Counted from the first letter of the stretch, positions 53,074 to 61,719 are shown. The stretch is 64,000 bases of DNA from Trinickia acidisoli (GCF_017315725.1 NZ_JAFLRG010000001.1:186001-250000); one strand, 5' to 3'. Program-made: numbers and translations. Notes: generated by a model not told the origin, from the sequence alone.

Positions 53074-53822
53074 CTAGTCGGGCGTGGATATAAAGAGTCG
53101 AGACCGGCATCCGCGCCATAGGTCGCGAGCAAGCCACCAACGAACACAATTGCCCCCACGCAAACCGGCGCTGTCGCTGCGCATACGCCCACCGCAACCG
53201 CTGCACTACCGGCCGCCCAGGCACCGATAAAACCGGCGCCGGCCAAGGCGCCTTGCCGTGCGAGTTCCCGCGGCTTGTCGTCGGCTTCAGCGACTTCATA
53301 AACAGCGACTGCGAGCGACACCAACAACAGTCGGCGGCCGGCTCGCCCCAACTGTCCCGCCAACCGCATAACGCCTTCGTCAGGCCGCCCCGTTGCTTGA
53401 ATGATTTCCTTGAATACGCTCGCTTGACGCTGTTCTGACAGTGCGGAAAAAGTACTGCCGTAGAGCCGCTGTGCGTACTTCTCCGATAGTTCCGAAACAC
53501 TGCGTCCCTCGCGCTTCAATCGCATCGCATACGCGTGGGCGGTCGGGCTGCTTCGACGGCGTGCAAATTCCATGATTTGATTTCGCATTGCTACCGCCTG
53601 GGCTGTTGCTTCGCGAATAGAGATGCGCCCAGCATCGATCGCGGCACGGAGCTCGTTCGGAACCGCAGCGATGTCGCGCGCGTATTGAAGCCTTGCGCGT
53701 GCGTCATTGATGCATGTGGCACCGACCTGCGAGGCTGTCGCTTGGAGGCCCGCGAGGGCATCTTCTAGTGCTCGGTTATCACCGGCAACAGGTGAAGCGG
53801 TATGACTATCGGCCATCGTCAT
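53070..53822 (-). CDS. Helical protein with glycine-rich hydrophobic hairpin, candidate toxin
   Basis: A 250-residue protein. The first 165 residues are helical and soluble (ALEDALAGLQATASQVGATC, NQIMEFARRRSSPTAHAYAM, VSELSEKYAQRLYGSTFSAL). The rest has hydrophobic, glycine-zipper-like segments (RLLLVSLAVAVYEVA; GALAGAGFIGAWAAGSAAVA; CVGAIVFVGGLLATYGADAG), a pattern seen in colicin-like or T6SS pore-forming effectors. There is no signal peptide. GGA precedes the ATG; an ATG at 53816 is also in frame. Coupled by ATGA to the DUF7079-like gene. Toxicity is inference. Confidence 0.6.
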   Translation of the reverse strand: MTMADSHTASPVAGDNRALEDALAGLQATASQVGATCINDARARLQYARDIAAVPNELRAAIDAGRISIREATAQAVAMRNQIMEFARRRSSPTAHAYAMRLKREGRSVSELSEKYAQRLYGSTFSALSEQRQASVFKEIIQATGRPDEGVMRLAGQLGRAGRRLLLVSLAVAVYEVAEADDKPRELARQGALAGAGFIGAWAAGSAAVAVGVCAATAPVCVGAIVFVGGLLATYGADAGLDSLYPRPTR

Positions 53823-53956
53823 TGATTTTTTTTCCGTTGACGTGATCGGTGCTCACTCTCTCACTGTGACTCGCCGATCATTTTTGTCGAAGGATTATAG
53901 CCGCGTCGTGCATCCGATCGCCTGTCGAGGCTGCGACGGTGCGCGCTGTCGTCGTT

Positions 53957-54084
53957 GCCGGCGATCGACACACGGACGGCACATGCGATCACGGCCTCGA
54001 TGACGAAAGGAATACTTTGGCAGAGGTATCTACCACGTCAACGGCCGGCCTTTACGACTCGCAATCGCGCGAGCGCAAACGGCC
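53957..54084 (+). pseudogene. Relic of the 3' part of the gene at 58423
   Basis: In frame, this stretch reads AGD.H.D.T.DH...D..NTL....TSTAG..D.Q.RER, the same spacing as the C-terminal region of the intact secreted protein at 58423-59379 (AGDWHKDSTRDHDIND on). By hand the DNA matches 48 of 63 bases between 53957 and 59199. Upstream and downstream parts of the gene are missing, and the next gene's end abuts it. Confidence 0.7.
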
Positions 54085-55257
54085 TCAATCTTCCTCAGAC
54101 AGGCTCTTGTACATCTTCTTCAGGCGATCGAAGTCTACATCGATGCCTCTGCCCCGGAGGTCCGCGCTTCGTGCATCGTGTAAGAACTTGAGCGCTTTCA
54201 CCTTTTCGGCGGCCCTCCCGTAGTGAAGCATCCGATGGCAGTTGGGGCAGAGCGCGGCGATGTTCTCCTCGACATCGAGGCTGTGTTCGAACTCGCTTTG
54301 CAAGCTGAAGAGAATCAGATGATGAGCTTCAACATAATTCCGTTGCGTTCTTGCCGATGTGAACGACGTGTGCGGGTCGTTCGCGGTTGACAGCGCGCAA
54401 GAGGATTTCGCTATGGCAAGGGCACGTGCAGCGATGTCCGGTGACCGCACATAAACGTCCCTTCCTCTGGACTTACCCATCGCCGTACGGGGTTGCGGTC
54501 CCGTTGTCGACGCAACCGGCGGCGCTTTCGCCGAGAGGCTATGCACTGCGTCACTCAATTCCGACGCGGCCACACCAACATCCAGTCCAATGAGTGTCGA
54601 CGGATAGCGGCTCGCAAGTTTCAAGTAAGCATTCAAGAGTTCGCGCACATCGCTCTCGATCTCAGCCATTGACGGCATCGCTTCGGCGAAATAAGTTCGC
54701 GAGAGAATCGCGCCCACCTCGTATCCCTTCGCGAGGTCGCCGTTGGTGTGCAGATCGATTCTGCCCGACCGAAATCTTTGTGGTGCTGACGATACCTCGC
54801 CATAAGCCGCCCTCGCGCAATCCTCAAGCTTCAAGTACGCTAGGTCCTTCGCCGCATACCGTTGTTTGAAAGCCGTGTAGCTTTGATTCAGCGATATGGT
54901 TACAGACGACATGTCTTCGGCGAACAGGAATACGATGTAGTAACCCTCGCTCGCATGCAGGGTGATCGACCGCTTGAAAATCGCTACCCATGGCACGCGT
55001 GCAAACATCCGATTTGGCTCTCCTGCTGAGCCATGAATGCGGAAGTCTTCCGGATCGTGACCGGCTCGGCCCAAGCATTCCTTTAGGAAGGACGATATGT
55101 CTTGTCTGAGCGCTTTCAGTGCCGGTGTCGTGTTGGCTCCGGGAACGTGCGCGTATGCAGCCTTTGTGGGCAGGTAATGCTGGAAGACATCATCGAAAAT
55201 GGTCACGATCGCCCACTCTGCATGCAGATTTTTTAGTCGCGAAACTTTCAGCCACAA
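54085..55257 (-). CDS. McrB-N (DUF3578)/HNH endonuclease
   Basis: A 390-residue protein in two parts. Residues 15-215 resemble the McrB N-terminal modified-DNA-binding region (FRIHGSAGEPNRMFARVPWV, GYYIVFLFAEDMSSVTISLN, GDLAKGYEVGAILSRTYF). Residues 309-347 are an HNH nuclease: VEAHHLILFS, a loop, then ENIAALCPNCHRMLHYG with the zinc Cys pair. The combination suggests a type IV restriction enzyme that senses modified cytosine. No GTPase motor gene is adjacent. The start at 55257 is the longest choice; GTG at 55209 is an alternative. Confidence 0.82.
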   Translation of the reverse strand: MWLKVSRLKNLHAEWAIVTIFDDVFQHYLPTKAAYAHVPGANTTPALKALRQDISSFLKECLGRAGHDPEDFRIHGSAGEPNRMFARVPWVAIFKRSITLHASEGYYIVFLFAEDMSSVTISLNQSYTAFKQRYAAKDLAYLKLEDCARAAYGEVSSAPQRFRSGRIDLHTNGDLAKGYEVGAILSRTYFAEAMPSMAEIESDVRELLNAYLKLASRYPSTLIGLDVGVAASELSDAVHSLSAKAPPVASTTGPQPRTAMGKSRGRDVYVRSPDIAARALAIAKSSCALSTANDPHTSFTSARTQRNYVEAHHLILFSLQSEFEHSLDVEENIAALCPNCHRMLHYGRAAEKVKALKFLHDARSADLRGRGIDVDFDRLKKMYKSLSEED

Positions 55258-55602
55258 GAAATGTGGCGAAGTGGTTTTCTGTTCCCGTCGGACGCAAAAG
55301 ACAAGATCACTCGTTAACGGCAGGAGTTAAGGCTGTCTGAAGGGGAATCGACGAGTAATTTCGCCATTGCGAGGTGCGGCGATAAAGATGGGTGAAACCT
55401 AATCGTCAACCAAGCCCCGGACTGCGCCGCGATGAGGTTTGGCTGCATCGCCCAATCACGTTCTGCATTTCCGCTCGTCGATACGCTATGCCCCGTCGAG
55501 ATTGATCGGTTGCTAGTGACTATATGGAAGATGTTGTAAGCTCGGGCTTATCTAGTCTATAGAATCGACTGTTATTGAAATGTCAGGCGTCCTGTCGCGT
55601 CG
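55258..55602. other. Divergent spacer between the HNH and NERD genes
   Basis: 345 non-coding bases, less GC-rich toward the right, presumably holding both promoters. I see no conserved element. Confidence 0.4.
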
Positions 55603-56913
55603 ATGCCTTCGTACGGCTCATTGATTCTAAGCGCCTTAGCTCAGCCGCATCATGCCATCCAAAACATGCCAAATATCGAACTGTACGTCGGCAAACGAAA
55701 GAGGCGCCAACGCTCCGAGGAAATCGTGCTGTCTCGCGTCCTTGATTGGCTTATCGAGCACGAAAAGCAGGCAGTCATCTTCTGTGACATATGGATCGGC
55801 AATCAGCAGGTCGACATTCTTGTCGGAACCGAGTCCACGACGTTACAGTTCGAAGTCAAGGGTTGGCGCTCGCCTGTTAAGGGCGGGCAGAATGGCGACT
55901 GGGAGGTGACGCGTCCAGACGGAACTACCGCCCTGTGGAAGAATGGGTATCGACAAGCACTTGATAACAATCAGAGTCTCCGTGACGAAATGTCGAGATT
56001 TCTTCGTAACGGTGTCGACGTCCCTTTCCCGAAGGGTGCCGTTGTCTTTGAGCCACGCATTCACCCTGACTCCGAGTTCGATATTCGACAGGATAGCCGT
56101 GTCGCCATATGCGGTTCCGATCAAATCGGTGATTTGCTCGGAGCGCCGCGTCTGAATCCATGGCGACTGTCTTGGATGCGTGATTTGGCACAGACTCGAC
56201 GATACATTAGGTTGCCTCTCCCCAAGCCCGCTGTCGATTACAGCAGTCATACGCTCGATAAGCCGCAGATAGGCGCCGCAGCTTTGCCCAATGCCGGCTA
56301 CGAAGCGACACCGATCGTTGTCATCGATCGCCGAGACTCATTCATGAGGACAGTGGAGCACGCGCGGCCAACACGTCGTGAGGTGGTACCGCAAGCACCT
56401 TTGACTGAACGGGTTCGAACAGAGTACACGGCCGGTCGTGCGACGCCGAGCGTCTTCGTACCGGTGCATTCACGAGACGTTCCTCGCGGACCTGGGCGAT
56501 GGATAAGCGGGCTGCTTCGATACACGCCAATATTGTTTGCGCTGCTCGCGGCAGCATATACGTTCAAAGCGGTCTTCCCGCACGTCCATAAAGATTTGCC
56601 CTCAAACGTTGCCGCCGCGCAGCGACCCGCAGCCGCATATTCTCAGAGTAGACGCGCTTTTGCGCATGCGCATTTTCGCGTCATTCATCCGAAGGCGACG
56701 CCGGTGCATGCAGGCGCGACCGCTGTTAATCCTGCGGTCCGTACCTCCATGAGTCCCACGTATGAGACTTCGGCGCCGGCCGCGTCAATCACCTGCCCGA
56801 CGGGTGTCGATAGGTTGGGCTGCAATGGTCGGGTCGGTATTTTTAGTACGCCTGAATGTCCGCCTGGATTTGAAGTGTCAGGCAACACGTGCGCCCGGGC
56901 CGCCGGAGATTAA
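55603..56913 (+). CDS. Membrane-anchored NERD-like nuclease protein
   Basis: A 436-residue protein with an N-terminal PD-(D/E)XK nuclease-like domain: GNQQVDILVGTESTTLQFEV then KGW, with D71, E84 and K86 as candidate catalytic residues (NERD-type). A linker of about 100 residues leads to a single membrane segment at about 302-323 (GLLRYTPILFALLAAAYTF), and the C-terminal tail carries four Cys (CPTGVDRLGC, ECPPGFEVSGNTC) as in a periplasmic disulfide-bonded patch. So the nuclease faces the cytosol. Start at 55603 or 55666. The next gene encodes another membrane-tethered nuclease. Confidence 0.75.
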   Translation: MPSYGSLILSALAQPHHAIQNMPNIELYVGKRKRRQRSEEIVLSRVLDWLIEHEKQAVIFCDIWIGNQQVDILVGTESTTLQFEVKGWRSPVKGGQNGDWEVTRPDGTTALWKNGYRQALDNNQSLRDEMSRFLRNGVDVPFPKGAVVFEPRIHPDSEFDIRQDSRVAICGSDQIGDLLGAPRLNPWRLSWMRDLAQTRRYIRLPLPKPAVDYSSHTLDKPQIGAAALPNAGYEATPIVVIDRRDSFMRTVEHARPTRREVVPQAPLTERVRTEYTAGRATPSVFVPVHSRDVPRGPGRWISGLLRYTPILFALLAAAYTFKAVFPHVHKDLPSNVAAAQRPAAAYSQSRRAFAHAHFRVIHPKATPVHAGATAVNPAVRTSMSPTYETSAPAASITCPTGVDRLGCNGRVGIFSTPECPPGFEVSGNTCARAAGD

Positions 56914-56995
56914 AGAACAGGTGTTCCTGCTTGACAACAAATCTGGACGCGGTAGCCCCGCATTGCTCAACGCCGTCCAATAAACGAAGGTCACG

Positions 56996-57879
56996 ATGCC
57001 GAGAAGAAAAAGCACGAGTCCCTTTGACGACCTAGTCGTCGTAGCCGCGAAACTTCCTTGGTGGCTGAGCGTCATCCTTGCCGCCGTGACCTACGCCGTT
57101 CTCCACCGCTTTGCGACAGCGGGCGTATCGACCAACGTCGCTATGGCGCAGGTGGGTCAGATGGTCGTGCATCAAATGATCAAGGTTCTCGCCACGTTCG
57201 GCCAATACTTGATTCCATTGGCTTTGCTAGCGGGCGCTGCCGCTTCATACTTCGGTCGACGCAAGAGAGTGCGCTTGGTCCACGACGCAGCCCAAACTCA
57301 ATTTCCCGATGCCCTGCGCAACATAAATTGGCGTGACTTCGAATTACTGGTCGGCGAAGTCTTCCGCATGCGCGGGTTCGTAGTAACCGAAGCAGGCGGC
57401 GGCGGTGCCGATGGCGGCTCGACTTGACGCTTCGGAAGGGCAGCGAAGTATTCCTGGTGCAATGCAAGCAGTGGCGTGCTTTCAAGGTATCGGTCATCGT
57501 CGTCCGCGAGCTATACGGCGTAATGGCGGCCAAAGGCGCAGCAGGTGGATTCGTCGTGACATCCGGCGTCTTCACTCGCGACGCGCATGAGTTTGCAGAG
57601 GGAAAGAACATCGAATTAATCGATGGGACCACGCTCGCAGCGATGATCGGCAAGTCGCGTGCTGCTCCACGCAAGACTCCGGTGTCCGTCAACAGCGTCA
57701 CGCCTGCTCCCACCGCGCAATTGGCAACGTCCGCGGCTACGCATATGGCCGGGCCGAGTTGTCCGCGCTGTGGCAGCGCGATGATGAGGCGTATTGCCAA
57801 GCAAGGTGCGAATGTCGGCAACGCCTTCTGGGGATGCTCTGAATTTCCGAAGTGCCGAGGAGCACGTGGCGCGGACTAG
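56996..57879 (+). pseudogene. Frameshifted Mrr-like membrane-tethered restriction endonuclease
   Basis: Two overlapping frames form one protein. 56996-57427 gives two membrane segments (about 22-40 and 62-85) and the start of an Mrr nuclease domain, INWRDFELLVGEVFRMRGF, GGGGADGG. 57424-57879 continues with DLTLRKGSEVFLVQCKQW (catalytic Gln-x-Lys), VVTSGVFTRDAHEFAEGKNI and a topoisomerase-type zinc finger, CPRCGSAMM..FWGCSEFPKC. One base is missing near 57413 (GGCGGCTCGAC where GGCGGCGTCGAC would keep the frame). The catalytic core is split, so it is inactive unless the break is a sequencing error or a programmed shift. Confidence 0.8.
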
Positions 57880-57895
57880 CTGCCCGCACCGCCGC

Positions 57896-58114
57896 TTACA
57901 CCCCCCGCCCCCGTTTCTTTCTCGACCGCGACTCAATCCCATGTTCGGCCAGCAACCTCCTCAGCCGATAATTCTCAGCAAAGAGGCTAGCGATAACGAT
58001 GGTCATGATGATCGGTCCCGACCACTGACCGGTGTAGTGATAGAACGCCCAAGCGCCGAGCGCACACGCCACGGCGGTTAGGACCAGCGCGACGCGGTCA
58101 AGAATCCAATTCAT
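57896..58114 (-). CDS. Small two-segment membrane protein
   Basis: A 72-residue protein: MNWILDRVALVLTAVACALG forms the first membrane helix, GPIIMTIVIASLFAENYRLR the second, and a basic tail (ESRSRKKRGRGV) would stay in the cytosol. The start at 58114 overlaps the stop of a possible 33-residue ORF (ATGA). Not recognised; it could be a small toxin, phage-derived or regulatory membrane protein. Confidence 0.55.
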   Translation of the reverse strand: MNWILDRVALVLTAVACALGAWAFYHYTGQWSGPIIMTIVIASLFAENYRLRRLLAEHGIESRSRKKRGRGV

Positions 58115-58212
58115 ACGACCACCGCCCGCTTCTTGGCTGCGGCGACCTGATCTGATGACACCTGCGTATCTCTGGTGCAAACCGTAGAGTTGCTGGCTGC
58201 GACGACCGGCAT
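58111..58212 (-). CDS. Possible 33-residue upstream ORF coupled to the membrane protein
   Basis: An ATG at 58212 with CGAGGG about 7 bases upstream reads MPVVAASNSTVCTRDTQVSS and ends AAAKKRAVVV; its stop overlaps the start of the 72-residue membrane protein by four bases. The coupling suggests it is translated. No family recognised. Confidence 0.35.
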   Translation of the reverse strand: MPVVAASNSTVCTRDTQVSSDQVAAAKKRAVVV

Positions 58213-58233
58213 GTTGGACCCTCGGGAATTTTT

Positions 58234-58265
58234 ATGCGCGCATTTTATCTGAAAGATGCGCGTAT
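58234..58265. promoter_or_regulatory. Tandem dyads, candidate operator
   Basis: ATGCGCGCAT (58234-58243, perfect palindrome) and ATGCGCGTAT (58256-58265) are 22 bases apart, two turns of the helix, on one face of the DNA. GATAAAAT on the minus strand between them may be a -10. They lie just upstream of the 33-residue ORF. 58266-58422 shows no further feature. Confidence 0.4.
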
Positions 58266-58422
58266 GATCTCTCGGGAAACGCCATATGCCTACTGCATCG
58301 GCGAGCATGAATGTTTGTCCGTAATGGAAGCGTGCTCGTGCCCATCAGAAGTCATACAGTTGCATTTCAATTTCAAATGTGACTCCGCTTCGCTCGTTTA
58401 ATACTTTGACTAAGAGATAACG

Positions 58423-59379
58423 ATGCCAAGAATGATGAAAAACCTACTCATCAACTTACTCATCACCACAGCAACTCTCTTCGCCGCCGCCTCCACCCAA
58501 GCCGCCGGCACCGCCCATTCCCTCGACCAAGTCCCTTCGAAATTCGACACCCCCGAGGCCCTCGCGGCATACAACCAGGACATGGGCAACGCGAAGGAAA
58601 GCGACGGCTTCGGCACGCGCCTTCCCCCCGGCTTCACAAAGCAAGCCGTCATCGCCCAACTCGCCCCCGGACAAAACCCATCCCGCACCGTTCTAGTCGG
58701 CGTTAAACCCTGGCCGCAACGCGCGAACGCATACGTCGCGGTCGTTTGCATTGCCTCGACCGACCAAATCGCGAAACAGGATCTGCAATTCACTCCGCCA
58801 CAAAATTGCGACGGCTACGACCCCTCTGGCGATTCCAATACACCTCAAACCCAAGTCTGGCTAGGCGTCTTCGAACGCGCCCCAGACGGCGCCCCGAAGC
58901 TGATCGCACGCACCGAAAACCCACTCGACCAAGGCGTCGATTGGAGCGCAACGGACCTCCAAGTTCCCGATGACCTCGACGGTAAGTCCGAAGAGAACGC
59001 ACGCCCCGAACAATGGCTGCGTTTCGATCTCGCGCCATATCAACTCCGCGCGGGCGACTACGCATTAGGTGTCCGCGCAGGCTGGTCCGTTTCATACTCC
59101 GGCGGAGGCGCGTCCTACGAAGCGCTCTATCTATTCCGTATAGACGGCACCGCGCTTCGTTTGGTTTTCGCGCAGCCGATGACGTACTACAGTGACATCG
59201 CCGGCGATTGGCACAAAGACAGCACACGCGATCACGATATCAACGACGGCAGCAATACGTTGTCAGTACTTCCAACATCCACAGCCGGCTTCCACGACTG
59301 GCAATTGCGCGAACGCGGCGGCAAGTGGCGTCAAACATTTCACTGGTCCACGGCTGACGGCAAATATGTTTCGCACTAA
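58423..59379 (+). CDS. Secreted hypothetical protein
   Basis: A 318-residue protein with a Sec signal peptide (NLLINLLITTATLFAAASTQA, about 7-27). The mature part has KFDTPEALAAYNQDMGNAKE, VCIASTDQIAK, DLAPYQLRAGDYALGVRAGW and a C-terminal region rich in Trp, Asp and His (AGDWHKDSTRDHDIND). It is probably periplasmic and beta-rich; I cannot name a function. A relic of its 3' part lies at 53957. ATG at 58432 is an alternative start. Confidence 0.78.
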   Translation: MPRMMKNLLINLLITTATLFAAASTQAAGTAHSLDQVPSKFDTPEALAAYNQDMGNAKESDGFGTRLPPGFTKQAVIAQLAPGQNPSRTVLVGVKPWPQRANAYVAVVCIASTDQIAKQDLQFTPPQNCDGYDPSGDSNTPQTQVWLGVFERAPDGAPKLIARTENPLDQGVDWSATDLQVPDDLDGKSEENARPEQWLRFDLAPYQLRAGDYALGVRAGWSVSYSGGGASYEALYLFRIDGTALRLVFAQPMTYYSDIAGDWHKDSTRDHDINDGSNTLSVLPTSTAGFHDWQLRERGGKWRQTFHWSTADGKYVSH

Positions 59380-59458
59380 GCCGCGGCGCAGCAAAATCCA
59401 CCCCATCGCCTTCGACTACACTTAAGAACCTACTCGAATACGAAAAGCTGCCCCCGTT

Positions 59459-59728
59459 ATGGCGCACTTGTTTTTCGCGGCCTCGATTCAACGCCATGTC
59501 CCGATGCCGGAGCGCGACGTCGCCGCTCAATCGGTAGACGAGGCATTGGCCTTTGCGTTCGCGGACGAGCCTCGTCTACGTGGCTACATCCTCGACGACC
59601 AAGGCGGCCTGCGTCGGCATCTATCGGTATTCGTCGACGGAAAGCCGCTGCGCGATCGTCGTCGTCTTTCCGATCCGGTCGGTACGGACAGTCGCATCTA
59701 CGTAGTACAAGCGCTCTCGGGCGGCTGA
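59459..59728 (+). CDS. ThiS/MoaD-like ubiquitin-fold protein
   Basis: An 89-residue beta-grasp protein: HLFFAASIQRHVPMPERDVA, SVDEALAFAFADEPRLRGYI, LSVFVDGKPLRDRRRLSDPV and the C-terminal VVQALSGG with the Gly-Gly end needed for adenylation and sulfur transfer. It lies 35 bases upstream of the BNR-repeat protein gene; these two families often occur together in Proteobacteria, suggesting a shared but uncharacterised pathway rather than molybdopterin synthesis. Confidence 0.88.
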   Translation: MAHLFFAASIQRHVPMPERDVAAQSVDEALAFAFADEPRLRGYILDDQGGLRRHLSVFVDGKPLRDRRRLSDPVGTDSRIYVVQALSGG

Positions 59729-59763
59729 CATCGCGCGTATAGACATAGAAACGGAGACTCCCT

Positions 59764-60957
59764 GTGAACGGCGACCGCTTGATCGTAGGCACTCGCAAAG
59801 GTTTGTTCGTCTTCGACGCGGACGGTGCTGCGCCGCGTCGCTGGAAACAGGTCGCGCTCCACTTCATCGGCGAGCCCGTCAGTTCGGCGCTCGCCGATCC
59901 GCGCGACGGCACGCTTTACGCCGCGCTCAATCTCGGTCACTTCGGCGTGAAATTGCATCGTCTACGTGCAGGCGCGAGCGAGTGGGAGCCTTGCACGACT
60001 CCCGTCTATCCGCCGCAGCCCGAAGTCGAGATGGCAATCGAGTCGACTATGTCGGCCGCTTCCGTCGGTACCACCGGTAGCGACGAAAGCGCTTCTTCGC
60101 AAACCGACTATCCAAGCAGCCCAACAGCGAGCGAGCCTCTATGGTCGCTCGAGCAGATTTGGACGCTCGAACCTGGCGGCGCTGATGAGCCCGGTACGCT
60201 TTGGGCCGGCACGATCCCGGGCGGTTTGTTCCGCTCGGACGACGGCGGCGAAAGCTGGGCCTTGAATCGCGCACTGTGGGATCGTCCCGAGCGGCGCGAG
60301 TGGGCGGGCGGCGGCTATGACCACGCGGGCATTCACTCTGTGCTCGTCGATCCGCGCGATAGCCGTCATGTGACGATCGGCATCTCGTCGGGCGGTGTGT
60401 GGCAAACGTTCGATGGCGGTGTCACTTGGCGTCCGACGTCACTCGGTATGGAGGCCGATTACATGCCGCCCGAGCGGCGCCACGAGCAGAACGTGCAGGA
60501 CCCGCATCGCGTCGTCCAATGTCTAGCGGCACCGCAGATGCTTTGGACGCAGCATCATTGCGCGATCTTTCGCTCGATCGATGCGGGCGAGCATTGGACG
60601 CGCATCGAGGCGCAGCCGTCGAGCTTCGGCTTTGCCGTGGCCGTTCATCCGCGTGATCCGGACATCGCGTGGTTCGTGCCCGCGGTTAAAGATGCCTACC
60701 GTATTCCCGTCGATGGATGCTTGGTCGTTACGCGCACAAGCGACGGGGGCCGTACGTTCGAGCGTTTTTCCAAGGGGTTGCCGTCGGCGCCCGCTTACGA
60801 TTTGGTGTATCGGCATGGGCTCACCGTCGATGCGACAGGTACTCGGTTGGCAATGGGTTCGACGACAGGCGACCTCTGGGCTTCAGACGACGCCGGTGAA
60901 AGTTGGCAAGAAATCTCGGCGCATTTGCCGCCCATCTATCATGTGAGCTTTGCTTGA
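59764..60957 (+). CDS. BNR/sialidase-fold beta-propeller protein
   Basis: A 397-residue beta-propeller with Asp-box/BNR repeats: GLFRSDDGGESWALNRAL, GVWQTFDGGVTWRPTS, AIFRSIDAGEHWTRIEA, RTSDGGRTFERFSKGLP and DLWASDDAGESWQEIS. No signal peptide is present, so it is probably cytoplasmic, unlike true sialidases. A Ser/Thr-rich insertion at about 95-130 (STMSAASVGTTGSDESASSQ) is unusual. It begins with GTG at 59764 behind GGAGACTCC. Works, by inference, with the ThiS-like protein encoded just upstream. Confidence 0.85.
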   Translation: MNGDRLIVGTRKGLFVFDADGAAPRRWKQVALHFIGEPVSSALADPRDGTLYAALNLGHFGVKLHRLRAGASEWEPCTTPVYPPQPEVEMAIESTMSAASVGTTGSDESASSQTDYPSSPTASEPLWSLEQIWTLEPGGADEPGTLWAGTIPGGLFRSDDGGESWALNRALWDRPERREWAGGGYDHAGIHSVLVDPRDSRHVTIGISSGGVWQTFDGGVTWRPTSLGMEADYMPPERRHEQNVQDPHRVVQCLAAPQMLWTQHHCAIFRSIDAGEHWTRIEAQPSSFGFAVAVHPRDPDIAWFVPAVKDAYRIPVDGCLVVTRTSDGGRTFERFSKGLPSAPAYDLVYRHGLTVDATGTRLAMGSTTGDLWASDDAGESWQEISAHLPPIYHVSFA

Positions 60958-61050
60958 ATCTTGATGCCTCGTAGCGAGATGTCGATCCATTATCGATCTG
61001 TTTGGGGAAATTAGACCACGACGGCAACTGCGGTTATCCGTAGTAAAAAT

Positions 61051-61070
61051 ACCTGTTAACTCTAACAGCT
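61051..61070. promoter_or_regulatory. Lux-box-like palindrome
   Basis: ACCTGTTAACTCTAACAGCT: 20 bases with perfect six-base arms CTGTTA/TAACAG. It resembles LuxR/CepR-type sites (ACCTGT-N8-ACAGGT). It lies in the long spacer 60958-61719, about 650 bases from the beta-propeller gene start, so the target is uncertain. Confidence 0.35.
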
Positions 61071-61136
61071 ATTTACTCGTTCCCCGGAGCATTAGTTTAC
61101 GCAGCAGGTGTCGTTTTGAATAATTACGGGGAAGCG

Positions 61137-61205
61137 ATGAACCTTACATTCCACTACGCTCGTCCTCCTTATAGCGCCGCTATTTACCACGTCATTGGCG
61201 TGTAA
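61137..61205 (+). CDS. Possible 22-residue ORF in the 61-kb spacer
   Basis: GGGGAAGCG precedes an ATG at 61137 that opens MNLTFHYARPPYSAAIYHVI and stops at 61205. The ribosome site is good, but the peptide is too short to judge. The rest of 60958-61719 is AT-richer than its surroundings and holds no supported gene. Confidence 0.25.
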   Translation: MNLTFHYARPPYSAAIYHVIGV

Positions 61206-61719
61206 TTTACAAACAATCGCGGGCGCTGCTTACCTAAGTCGCACCAATCGTGCTGCAACACGGTGATTGACATGCCGTGCTCGAACTGCTCGAACTGGAA
61301 ATCGCCAAGCTCGAACGTGTTTGATTCGGCGACGCTTTCTCGTCGCTCGTCGTTCAAATTTCGACGCAAGGGGTGCGCATGCCTGAAAGCAATCATATTG
61401 AGACTTTCCGAGTTCGTTATCCGCATCGCTTATTAGTCTCGACGTAAACGATTTCAGGTGCGTGAAATCAGATAATCGAATCGTCGCCTTGTGCACGAGA
61501 AGAATCACGATCAAACGGGCACTCGACGATGAATTAAGGGAATAGAACAGACGATGTACGGGGCATCGGTTTGATCACGCTTACCCAAAAACATCGCGGC
61601 TGAGACGTCCATTTCGTTTGCTCCGCCCATGCAGGCGGATCTCGAAACCATATCGGGGAGCACGGTGTGCGTCACGCCTCACCGGGTCTGCCCGACTACT
61701 TCAATAGGAGTTGTCTGCC

